NCBI GenBank assembly: GCA_030272585.1
Contig: BSYQ01000004.1
Span: forward strand, 4,588,001-4,652,000
Direction: 5' to 3'
Source: Bryopsis sp. KO-2023
Taxonomy: Eukaryota; Chlorophyta; Ulvophyceae; Bryopsidales; Bryopsidaceae
DNA: 64,000 nucleotides
Part shown: positions 22,547 to 33,085 of the stretch, piece after piece
Layout: each line of letters starts with the position of its first letter
How positions within the stretch are numbered: the stretch's first letter is position 1
The notes under the pieces: generated by a model
The model's input: only the letters and a program-made list of their open reading frames with translations
Databases searched by the model: none
What the model was told of the DNA's origin: nothing
Translations under genes and position numbers: made by a program

Positions 22547-25500
22547 CAACAATCGACAGGAAAATCCTGCCATCCGAATCCAGAATGCTCCTCTTTCTCC
22601 TCCGGCGTGTTCTTGAATTTTAACGGATAATAATGAAGTTTTTCCTCTCGATTCCAAAAATCCCAGATTTGCCCTCCAAACCACATTCTGTTTTGATTGG
22701 ACAGGAAAATCCTGCCATCTGAATCCAGAATGCTCCTCTTTCTCCTCCAGCGTGTTCTTGAATTTTAACGGATAATAACAAAGTTTTCTCCTCCCGATTC
22801 CAACAATCCCAGTTTTGCCCTCCAAACCACATTCTGTTTTGATTGGACAGGAAAATCCTGCCATCTGAATCCAGAATGCTCCTCTTTCTCCTCCAGCGTG
22901 TTCTTGAATTTTAACGGATAATAACAAAGTTTTCTCCTCCCGATTCCAACAATCCCAGTTTTGCCCTCCAAACCACATTCTGTTTTGATTGGACAGGAAA
23001 ATCCTGCCATCTGAATCCAGAATGCTCCTCTTTCTCCTCCAGCGTGTTCTTGAATTTTAACGGATAATAACAAGTTTTCTCCTCCCGATTCCAACAATCC
23101 CAGTTTTGCCCTCCAAACCACATTCTGTTTTGATTGGACAGGAAAATCCTGCCATCTGAATCCAGAATGCTCCTCTTTCTCCTCCAGCGTGTTCTTGAAT
23201 TTTAACGGATAATAACAAAGTTTTCTCCTCCCGATTCCAACAATCCCAGTTTTGCCCTCCAAACCACATTCTGTTTTGATTGGACAGGAAAATCCTGCCA
23301 TCTGAATCCAGAATGCTCCTCTTTCTCCTCCAGCGTGTTCTTGAATTTTAACGGATAATAACAAAGTTTTCTCCTCCCGATTCCAACAATCCCAGTTTTG
23401 CCCTCCAAACCACATTCTGTTTTGATTGGACAGGAAAATCCTGCCATCTGAATCCAGAATGCTCCTCTTTCTCCTCCAGCGTGTTCTTGAATTTTAACGG
23501 ATAATAACAAAGTTTTCTCCTCCCGATTCCAACAATCCCAGTTTTGCCCTCCAAACCACATTCTGTTTTGATTGGACAGGAAAATCCTGCCATCTGAATC
23601 CAGAATGCTCCTCTTTCTCCTCCAGCGTGTTCTTGAATTTTAACGGATAATAACAAGTTTTCTCCTCCCGATTCCAACAATCCCAGTTTTGCCCTCCAAA
23701 CCACATTCTGTTTTGATTGGACAGGAAAATCCTGCCATCTGAATCCAGAATGCTCCTCTTTCTCCTCCAGCGTGTTCTTGAATTTTAACGGATAATAACA
23801 AAGTTTTCTCCTCCCGATTCCAACAATCCCAGATTTGCCCTCCAAACCACATTCTGTTTTGATTAGACAGGAAAATCCTGCCATCTGAATCCAGAATGCT
23901 CCTCTTTCTCCTCCGGCGTGTTCTTGAATTTTAACGGATAATAACAAGTTTTCTCCTCCCGATTCCAACAATCTCAGTTTTGCCCTCCAAACCACATTCT
24001 GTTTTGATTGGACAGGAAAATCCTGCCATCTGAATCCAGAATGCTCCTCTTTCTCCTCCAGCGTGTTCTTGAATTTTAACGGATAATAACAAGTTTTCTC
24101 CTCCCGATTCCAACAATCCCAGTTTTGCCCTCCAAACCACATTCTGTTTTGATTGGACAGGAAAATCCTGCCATCTGAATCCAGAATGCTCCTCTTTCTC
24201 CTCCAGCGTGTTCTTGAATTTTAACGGATAATAACAAAGTTTTCTCCTCCCGATTCCAACAATCCCAGATTTGCCCTCCAAACCACATTCTGTTTTGATT
24301 AGACAGGAAAATCCTGCCATCTGAATCCAGAATGCTCCTCTTTCTCCTCCAGCGTGTTCTTGAATTTTAACGGATAATAACAAAGTTTTCTCCTCCCGAT
24401 TCCAACAATCCCAGTTTTGCCCTCCAAACCACATTCTGTTTTGATTGGACAGGAAAATCCTGCCATCTGAATCCAGAATGCTCCTCTTTCTCCTCCAGCG
24501 TGTTCTTGAATTTTAACGGATAATAACAAAGTTTTCTCCTCCCGATTCCAACAATCCCAGTTTTGCCCTCCAAACCACATTCTGTTTTGATTGGACAGGA
24601 AAATCCTGCCATCTGAATCCAGAATGCTCCTCTTTCTCCTCCAGCGTGTTCTTGAATTTTAACGGATAATAACAAAGTTTTCTCCTCCCGATTCCAACAA
24701 TCCCAGTTTTGCCCTCCAAACCACATTCTGTTTTGATTGGACAGGAAAATCCTGCCATCTGAATCCAGAATGCTCCTCTTTCTCCTCCAGCGTGTTCTTG
24801 AATTTTAACGGATAATAACAAGTTTTCTCCTCCCGATTCCAACAATCCCAGTTTTGCCCTCCAAACCACATTCTGTTTTGATTGGACAGGAAAATCCTGC
24901 CATCTGAATCCAGAATGCTCCTCTTTCTCCTCCAGCGTGTTCTTGAATTTTAACGGATAATAATGAAGTTTTCTCCTCCCGATTCCAACAATCCCAGATT
25001 TGCCCTCCAAACCACATTCTGTTTTGATTAGACAGGAAAATCCTGCCATCTGAATCCAGAATGCTCCTCTTTCTCCTCCGGCGTGTTCTTGAATTTTAAC
25101 GGATAATAACAAGTTTTCTCCTCCCGATTCCAACAATCTCAGTTTTGCCCTCCAAACCACATTCTGTTTTGATTGGACAGGAAAATCCTGCCATCTGAAT
25201 CCAGAATGCTCCTCTTTCTCCTCCAGCGTGTTCTTGAATTTTAACGGATAATAACAAGTTTTCTCCTCCCGATTCCAACAATCCCAGTTTTGCCCTCCAA
25301 ACCACATTCTGTTTTGATTGGACAGGAAAATCCTGCCATCTGAATCCAGAATGCTCCTCTTTCTCCTCCAGCGTGTTCTTGAATTTTAACGGATAATAAC
25401 AAAGTTTTCTCCTCCCGATTCCAACAATCCCAGATTTGCCCTCCAAACCACATTCTGTTTTGATTAGACAGGAAAATCCTGCCATCTGAATCCAGAATGC

Positions 25501-25565
25501 TCCTCTTTCTCCTCCAGCGTGTTCTTGAATTTTAACGGATAATAATGAAGTTTTTCTCCCGATTC
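22547..25565. repeat. Satellite array I: about 20 monomers of 145/146 bp in 8-mer higher-order repeats
   Basis: Monomers are almost identical. Landmarks recur every 145 or 146 bases (the reverse-strand ATG of the CATTCTGTTTTGA... segment lies at 22,686, 22,832, 22,978 and so on to 25,453). The 145/146 pattern and rare variants (ATTAGACAGG for ATTGGACAGG; CTCCGGC for CTCCAGC) recur every 8 monomers, 1,165 bp: 23,123 matches 24,288, 23,269 matches 24,434, 23,561 matches 24,726. Reading frames over the array are by-products, since the period is not a multiple of three. Confidence 0.97.
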
Positions 25566-26073
25566 CAACACTCCTTGTTTTGCCCGTAGTAGCGACCCCA
25601 GAAAAAGATATCGACAGATTTTTTTTTGAAGGCCCCACTCTATTTCTGAATATTTGGAACCACACCATCTTCTTTTCTTTCCCCGAACGAACTTTTTTTT
25701 CTCCCCAAAACAATTTTTTTTCCGGACAACTTTTTTTGTTTGTTGTTTTTTCTGTTTTTCTCCCCGAACAATTTTTTTTTCTCCCCCGAGAAAACCATTC
25801 TTTTTTTTCCCCACCCAGAAAGGAAACTGAGGTCATTCCATGCAAGTTAACCCTGTTTGCATGATTTTTTTAATTTTTTTGTTTTTCCTATTCCCTAACC
25901 CGAACTGATACCCTAAACTGGAAAAAAGGAAGTTCCACTCACTTCATCATCCCTATGAGTGATTTTTTTAACTTTGTTTGGTTTTTTTGTTTGAAACTAA
26001 AAAATGCCCTCCCCTCCCCCTCCCCCCCCCCCAAGTGACTTGGAGGGGGGGGGTTATTCTTTTTTTTTGTTTT
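25566..26073. other. Post-satellite spacer with T/C tracts
   Basis: Poly-T and TTCTCCCC tracts, then a copy of a roughly 100-bp repeat (about 25,895-25,990: a GTTCCACTCAC...TGAGTGA stem and TTTGTTTGGTTTTTTT), then C and G runs at 26,010-26,052. The same repeat flanks the 3' side of the other two small-membrane-protein genes. No gene is seen. Confidence 0.6.
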
Positions 26074-26817
26074 CTACAGGGGCTGTAGCCCCGCCCGCCG
26101 TCGAATTCGTAAACAAATCCGAATAACGGTCGCCGTTGATCTATCGATACTTGTGGTGGTGAAAGCGATAATTCTGGGATTGGTGGTGATGAAGGTGAAA
26201 AAGCATCGGAAGAAAAAGCGCATGGTCAGCAGGATCAGCACATCGACCAAATGCTGGAGGCACTTTTCACGGAAGGGAATCTCGAGAACAGGCTCGGTGG
26301 AGTCAGACGTGGCGGTAATTGGTGCATCACAAGTCTGCAAAAATAATATTCGAGCTTTTGATGCTGCAGATTTGTTTTTTGGTCTTTTGAGTGAACCAAA
26401 AATTTTTCAAATGAAAATGCATGAATTGATCGAACTTTGATCTACAGGGCTGAAAAATGGTGATCGATATCGCAAGGAAGGATAGAGAAAGGGGATTTAA
26501 AAATCACTTTTTTCTTCATTTCCTTTCCCCCCTCTTTTTGTTCCACTCTGTAGTCTCAATTCAGATTTGATTTTTTTCTTTTCCCTCCCTTTTTCTCAAA
26601 ATCAAGTTGTTTTTTTGGTTTTTCTGTTTCTCACCTCGTAGACAATTTTATCGAATGAATGGGCGATCTGCCCATAATAAGGCCCGTAATAGTAGCCATC
26701 TCCTTTGTCGGTGTCGATATCACTCTTAATCTCCCTTCTTGTGACGAGCCCACACATCAACGCTGATGTGATGATACCCGCAAGGATGCAAAGCATGATG
26801 CTCCTGGTCAGACACAT
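26074..26817 (-). CDS. Small membrane protein of unknown family, copy 1 (2 exons)
   Basis: Exon 1 is 26635-26817 and exon 2 is 26074-26334; the donor follows VYE and the acceptor precedes TCDAP, both phase 0, giving 147 residues. Residues 7-25 form an N-terminal membrane segment (IMLCILAGIITSALMCGLV). A Gly/Tyr-rich stretch then carries YYYGPYYGQIAHSFDK (42-57). Exon 2 holds a long hydrophobic region with arginines (VDVLILLTMRFFFRCFF, then IIAFTTTSID) and a basic tail (ICLRIRRRAGL). I do not recognise the family. Two relatives at 37,807 and 50,846 keep the same intron position, donor and acceptor context and YYG-x-IAH-x-FDK motif, which argues for a real gene. The upstream 26,940-27,090 stretch is similar to the region upstream of copy 3. 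Confidence 0.72.
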
Positions 26818-27488
26818 TCAAAACATTAATTTTAATATTTTCACATTAATTGTTCGATTATTTAATTAAAGGCAAGAAGAAAAAGAAAACAAAACGGTGA
26901 GGAGCATTCCTGGTCTGATCTGAAAAAAAACCACCACCAAAAGAATCCACCTGTGGCTGGTTTAATTATTATTCCAATTTAAGTAAAAACGTGATTTTTC
27001 TGGTAGTCTGACTGGTGTCACAAGGGACCAGCGCATAATATCCTGACGGGTTGATTATGATCACTCCAATTTCCCCTTTTTTTCTATCTGGAGATGAAGG
27101 AAAGGAGATCATTCTCATTTCCATTCATATTTGTTATTCCATTTTTTTTTCCAAGGGAAGACAGAAAATCTAATCATATCGTAATTGCGCGCGCTTCAAT
27201 TAACGGTACAACAAGGAACGAGAATTCGATCGGATGTCAATCAAACCCAAAGGCCAGGTAACCCATTGAGGAGCTGGTGAAAGGGCTGCAGCAAATTTTG
27301 CAAATTTTTCTCGTGCAACTAACCAACTTCAATTTCAAGGTGGGGGTTCGGTTGGATAAACGATTGGAAAGAGCGATTTTCCTGGAGGGTCCCGACCCAG
27401 TTTCTTCTTAGTAGTTAACCTTTGGGGTCTAGATATAGATATAGATCTAGATAGACTTCTATATAATGTAGACATTAGGATGTCATAT
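26818..27488. promoter_or_regulatory. Upstream region of small-membrane-protein copy 1
   Basis: Shares two short blocks with the region upstream of copy 3 (51,680-51,800): AATCCACCTGTG followed by CCAATTTAA, and a GATCA-TTCC-like block ending in CCAATTTCCCCTTTTTTT. Conservation of these blocks between duplicons is consistent with a promoter, but no TATA box or start site can be fixed. No gene is found in this stretch. Confidence 0.35.
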
Positions 27489-27572
27489 CTGAGTCAGCCT
27501 ATAACACAGTTCCTTGAGTGGGCTGCACTTGGCCTTTTGGCCTTGTGGAAAATAGTTTCAATTTTAAACAAT
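27489..27572 (+). repeat. Dispersed short repeat, copy 3
   Basis: CTGAGTCAG, TGGGCTGCAC, GGCC-TTTT-GGCC and the TTTCAATTTTAA end are all present. Confidence 0.65.
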
Positions 27573-27631
27573 ATTGGGGAGTCAGGTGGGATTATGTATG
27601 TAATAAGAATAATTTCTACATTCGGGTCTGA

Positions 27632-27699
27632 CAGAGGCGGATCCAGGGGGTGCGCAGGACCGCGCGCACCCCCCTCTCTGGAATCCTGGATCCGCTTTG
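27632..27699. mobile_element. hAT-like fold-back / mini-element
   Basis: 68 bp bounded by CAGAGGCGGATCCAGG and the complement of CAAAGCGGATCCAGG. Inside, GGGGGTGCGC faces GCGCACCCCC, making a nested hairpin. Terminal CAGAGGCGGATCC-type repeats are typical of many hAT elements. The flanking 8-mers GGGTCTGA and AGGTCTTG share the core GGTCT and could be a worn 8-bp target duplication. Confidence 0.5.
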
Positions 27700-28028
27700 A
27701 GGTCTTGAAAACAGAAAGAGCAAGGGAAAAAAAGGGACTGCCCCTCCTCTCAGAAAACAAGTCGGAACATACGGACTCGTTCGAGATCAATCAACCGACA
27801 GATTGCGTGCTCCTCGGAAAAACAGGTCGGAACATAAGGACTCGTTCGAGATCAATCAGCGACGGATTGCGTTTTCGTCACGTTGAAAGACGTCGACGCT
27901 TTTTCAAGCTCCTGTTGGAATTTCTGGAAACAGAGGGGTGTTCTTACCGGTCTTTTCCCATTTTTGATGTCGACGACGATACGTTCGCTCCGAATAACAA
28001 AGGCACTCTCCGCAGTTGGCACACACAA

Positions 28029-28100
28029 AGGGCAAGAAAGCGAAGAAGAAAAAATGCGCGACGAAAGTTAAATAGGGGGCGCCGTCAACGTCGGTCTGCC
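28029..28100 (+). promoter_or_regulatory. Promoter-like module, duplicon copy A
   Basis: GGCAAGAAAGCGAAG, then TTAAATAGGGGGCGCC, GTCAACGTCGGTCTG, followed about 30 bases on by TGTCTGACTGGAGG. The same blocks with the same spacing recur at 39,905 and 52,641. TTAAATAG at a fixed distance from a conserved block resembles a TATA-type core promoter. The reading frame downstream in this copy is closed. Confidence 0.4.
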
Positions 28101-28199
28101 AGAATTACGAGAAAAATTTCATTTTGTCTGACTGGAGGAGGCATTCGATTCTGGCAACACCAATTTCCTTGTGGAGGGGTTTGCAGAAGTCGGGTTTGT

Positions 28200-30815
28200 G
28201 ATTATTCTCAGCCATGCTGAAAGCCCACCTGTGTAAATGAATGGCAGGGTGGTTAGTGCAACTGTTTTGGTTGGATATGGAACCACTTTTAATTAAACCC
28301 ATCTGGATGCTGTTTCACACTCCATTCCCAGCAACATTCATTTTTTTATGGTGGGAAGCCATGAAATTTGTTAGGAGGCTCACTCAGCGTCCCAATACTC
28401 TTTTTGGATGGGGTTCTTTCCCTAAGAGAAAAAGAATTTGCTCAATGCGAAGTAAAGAAAATGAGTTTTTTCCTCTCACGCCCGTGTGAGAAAATGGCGG
28501 CTTAGTAAGCAGTCGGTTGTTCAGTGCGATTGAGAGAGTGAAATGAGTCATAAGACTTTGTTCCTTGTGGATGGTAATTATGTTTTTGGAGGGTGGGGTG
28601 GAGAACATTTCCTAAACAAATAAATTAAAACAAAACAAACAGTTGGCATTAAGTCTGAGACACTACAGAAATCTTCCGAAACGCCCTTGATTACTTCCCC
28701 GTTTCAAGGAAACTCAAAAGTCGCAATCTCTCAAATGCATTTGTTCAGTTTCATCATCCCACACAAACCAAAATAAAACTACCCCAACGATATCGAAAAC
28801 AAAAAAACAGAGGTGAAAAAGCTAATCCAGTATTTCTTGATCGTCTCTCTGACCCTCCCTGTTCCCGCCACCAGACAATTTACAAGCCTTCGATTAACCA
28901 TTATATCAAAATTCAAACCTTCCAATCCCTCCTCAGAAAACTTGTCAAAATGTTTTCTGAGCATGCCCACGGGGTCCTTCAATTTTTCCTTTACTTTTTT
29001 TTGTTTTTCCTCTCAACATCCCCCCAGCTTTTCCTTCAGCATAAGGAGAGACCTGGATCCATTGGAGCAGCCGCTGCTTTCCTCGATTTGGGAAAACAGA
29101 TCCAGATACACTCCTAAAAAACAGGAAGGGCCCCACGCCTCCTTTCAATTTCCACCCTTTGCCACCACCATTTCCTCTCAATTCATTCTTCCTCAACATT
29201 TTCAGATGGAGCAGCAGCAACATCCCTAGAGGAAAGCTCTCACCGTCCCTCTCCCTCAGTAAGACACTGGGACAGGCAAAATCTCCTCAGCACAGCAGCG
29301 AATTGTCTTAAGTGATCGACAAACCCCTCAGCAAGCTGGTTTGCCGACTCCATGAGCACCTGCTAGGAGGTTTTCTTCAACAAGCCCTTGTCCATTAACA
29401 GAACTCTCCATCAAAACCCCAGCATATCTATCGCCTCCTTCCTGGTGCTGGAGTTTCTGGCCAGGTGGATGAATGAAATCAGCGGGAGGTTCTCCCCTGA
29501 ATTCTGGGAGTGATCTCCTGAACTGATTAAAGCCTCCTCTGGAGTTTCAGCTCCACCCGTTTGTTTGGGTTCAACCGGGATCCCGACAGGAAAACCTGCA
29601 ACTCCAACAAGAAAAAAAGAACTAATCAAACGAAGCATTTCCAATAACGAATGTCAACAATGAACAATCAATGTGGAATTCTGCTTTTTCTCTATTTCCA
29701 AAGCGGACAGGAAGTAATGTCGGTCGTTGTGATGAGCAGTTCTAAGAGTTCAGTTCGTTGTTATGAAATCTGTCCAAGAGACAAAAAGTGTGGTCTTGTT
29801 ACCTCTGGAATGCGATATCCAGCTGTTGTGCATTGCCACAACCCTTCATGACTGTGCTGCACACGAAACAGCGTCAGGGCAGAATTCATCACCACCACTA
29901 CCACATTCCCCCATGAGCTTCAATGCTTTCAACCACTGAGGTGGGTCAGCTCTTCCATGTTGCGTAAGCCGCCAACAGAAAGCTACAGCACACCCTGCAT
30001 GGATGGGGATACGTTCAAGACATTCTCTTTTTCCCTCAAGAATATTGACTCGCTGTATTTACCTGTTGGGTTCTGTCAGTTCTCCTGTTGTTGATGCTCC
30101 CTGTCACCCCTGGCGATCGGCATGAGCTTGCCTTTGACATGGCACTCTGGAATCTGACTGCTGCAGGTTATGTTGCCCAAAAGTAGAACTGGCCTGGCCC
30201 AACCCCACCAGCCATCCTGTTTGGATCGCTGGGTGCGAATGCACTTGAGCGCTCCCATCAACCACTTCACATTCCTTGATTGATACTGGTAAAAAAGGGC
30301 CGATTTACATTCATGAAGGGCAGAACTCAACCCAGCACTATCAAGGCTCATACACAACTTGAGTAGCACATCTGCGTTCTGATCCTGACCGGCATTGGAC
30401 AACCCAGACATAGCTTGCTGTATGTATGTCTGGAAAACTAGAGAGGCCTGAGAGCGCCCAGCTGATGTACAAAGTCACCTGACAATCGACATAAGCTTCA
30501 GCATCAGGATCACCTAAGTCAATTAAGACAAAGAATTTGCGAATTTGGAGTCGAGCATGAGAGAGGCTGGTCGACGAACCTCAAGTGAGCGTCCTTCTTG
30601 GCCCTGTTGCAAAGAAGGGGAGCCACCTCTCTGGGGATGGCTCGAAATCGAAGGAAATAATCCATTTGACCAGGGGATAATTCCCAGCACTGTTGGTTCA
30701 ACGAATGTGAAAGGGGTGCTGGGTGGCGGCTGGAAAGAAATGTCAGCAAGCGACTCACGCGAATCGTTTTCAATCCACCAATAAGCAAACTCCGGTGGAA
30801 TTGTATGGCTTGCGC
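28200..30815. repeat. Duplicated block D, copy A (decayed)
   Basis: About 95% similar by eye to 40,150-42,800 over long stretches (compare 28,620-28,810 with 40,357-40,560); 52,850-53,640 is a more diverged partial copy. On the minus strand the copies share protein-like strings, such as one starting with a hydrophobic, signal-like segment (SSFFLVGVAGFPVG) at about 29,640 followed by PEEAL and ENLPLISFIHLARNSS, and another, GLSSALHECKSALFYQ, near 30,330. The frame in this copy closes at the place where the 41-kb copy reads on. I recognise no family. Confidence 0.7.
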
Positions 30816-31373
30816 CCCACTCGAATACTGGACTGGTGGAGCATCCGAGAACACCTGTGGTTTTTGTAGATCTCGACTGTCCCCTCATAGATCAATCAAT
30901 CTCATCACTAAACGCTTGCGAAATCTGGTGGGATTTTCCATGATTCATTACGTAAGTGATGTTAATGTATACAAGAGAAAGCCCCCTGGTTGAAACTGGA
31001 TGCTTGGAATAGGAAGGTACTTTCTGCACATCACCTTGACAGCCAATTTCATTTGCCCACAGGTGGAATGAATGAATGAATGTCTACCTGTTCATAAACG
31101 TATGCATGGAGATTCACAGTCTGGAAAAACCTGCTTCCAGGAGCTGGAGCCATCGCTTTATCTGGACAATTTTCCATTTATCAGCACAGTAATTTTTAGT
31201 CATCTAAACAATAACATTTGAAATCCCATTCGATGTGCATGCCAAACAAACAAAGAGACAAGTTGTTTGCTGTCCAAATTTTTTTACAGAATTTTTTGGA
31301 CTGTTCTAAGCCACCCCCTTTTGTCCCCCTCACTCTTCCCCCCGCCCTGTCATTTTTTTTGGGGTGTCCAGTC

Positions 31374-31415
31374 GATCGCCGCCGACCTCTCTTAAATCGG
31401 AGGTTGGTGACGATC
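31374..31415. repeat. Long hairpin element 3 of 7
   Basis: Same arms as element 1, with one extra loop base. Confidence 0.75.
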
Positions 31416-32232
31416 CACCACCCACGATCCCCAACCATTTGGGAAGAGGAGAGGGACTAGGGGGTGGCCCACTATAAAAAAATTCCGAATTTTTTTCCTT
31501 TCACAAACACATTTTCATTCCTTGTCTATTTCCAGTCTTCCCAAGAGACATCCGCACTTCATTCACCAATTCCTTTCCCACAGATATCCGCATTTTTTTT
31601 TCCAACAAATTCTTTTTCCCCAACGTACATTTTCCCATCTCTTCTCATTTTTCACTTCTTCAACCTCATTTCTTTTCCGCAGTCACTTTTTTTTCTTTCC
31701 CAAAAAAACATTGGCTTTTACAAAAAGCCACCATGATAATAAGTCAGTGCTCAGTCTGACTGTGAACACTCATCCCAGCAACACCCTTCTTCACTTAACC
31801 GTTCAACCGAGGTCCCACCCTCTTGTGTCCCCCGCCCACTTCCCCCCCTCACCCACTTTCTTTGTTTTTCGGGTTTCGGGGGGGCAGAAGGACTAGAGGG
31901 TGAGCCTCGGAAAATCAATTTTTTTCTACTTTTTTTCCCTTTTTTTTTGGTGCGACAATTAAACCCCATCATCTTTCTGGAAAGACGCCGCCCATCAGAA
32001 ACATGCTTCACCCAGCACAAAAAGATTTCCTCAGAAGAAAATCAGGCTTATCAAAACCCCCAAGTCGGTTTTCTTTGACACATGAAACTGTGTCGCTCCA
32101 TTTCCCCTCACTTCTCTCCTTTTCCAAGCTGCTTCTAATTATCTTTCTCACAAATCCCACCCTCCCCAGCCCCCAGCCCACTTCCCTCCCTTACCCCTTT
32201 CAACACCCTTGTTGAGGTGCGAAGTCCAGTCC

Positions 32233-32270
32233 ATCACCGCCAACCTCCACAATAGGAGGTTGGTGATGAT
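32233..32270. repeat. Long hairpin element 4 of 7
   Basis: Same type as element 2, with a single stem mismatch (GGTGATGAT in the right arm). Confidence 0.75.
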
Positions 32271-33085
32271 CCACCACCCATTTTTTTTTCGTTTTGGGTT
32301 TAGAGAGGGAAGAAGGGCTGGAGGGTGGGAAATGTGAGGTGTTGCAGGAAATTTTTTTCTTTCTTTCCAATGCAGTGCTTGTCATAGTTCATAGCTTGAT
32401 AGCTCCCGCCAGTGAATATCCAAATCCCAGTTTTGCCCTCCAAACCACACCCCGGATTCAACTCGACAGGAAAATCCTGCCCTCTTTATCCCCAGCCCTC
32501 CTTTTCAGCTTTTCCAACAAGAACTCCCTCTGCTGCGATCTGAAAGCCAAAACTTGACTGATGATCCTCCAGTCAGACATAGCAACACCCTTTCGACCAC
32601 ACCCGGAATTTGTGTGTCTGATTTGCCATCCAGAGAATTCAGTCTTCTGCAAAGCATGTTGAAATTCTCATCGAGTGTTGATTCCAACAGGTCGTACATT
32701 TTCCTCCTTTGCTTTTCCATGATCATCTCAATCCTGGTAGCGTCTTGTTTCTCAGCGACCCCCCTGCATTTTTTTCTTCTCAAAAATGCATAAAACCCAC
32801 TGAGGGTCAACAACATCTTCGCCCCCCCCCCCCCCTCCCTTTTTTTCCCAAATGAAAAATGAACAAATAAAGAATAGAAAAATAAAGAATAAAGAATAAA
32901 AAAGTATACTTCTGTTCCCTCACGGACTCCATGGTGAAAAAAGCCAGGTAAAAAAAATAAGAAAGAAAACCCAGGAGCCATGCATAATAACTCTATTTTC
33001 GTTGTTGCGCTTGAATCCCCTCCACCAGGATCCAGTTGAAAGAATGCTTCTCCTCCACCACCATGTTCTAAAATCTTAACCGAAA

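Larger units (their letters stand above)
30820..32640. repeat. Duplicated block H, copy 2
   Basis: Collinear with 20,721-22,540 at high identity, including both hairpins and the segment leading into the satellites. A roughly 180-bp stretch at 32,640-32,830 next to array II is absent from copy 1 and could encode a charged helical peptide (EKQRRKMYDLLEST) on the minus strand. Confidence 0.85.

Noticed and set aside
22490-25845. Repeated 70-264 codon minus-strand frames across satellite array I
   Set aside because: The same monomer read in three frames; the 145/146-bp period makes each frame close after a few units.
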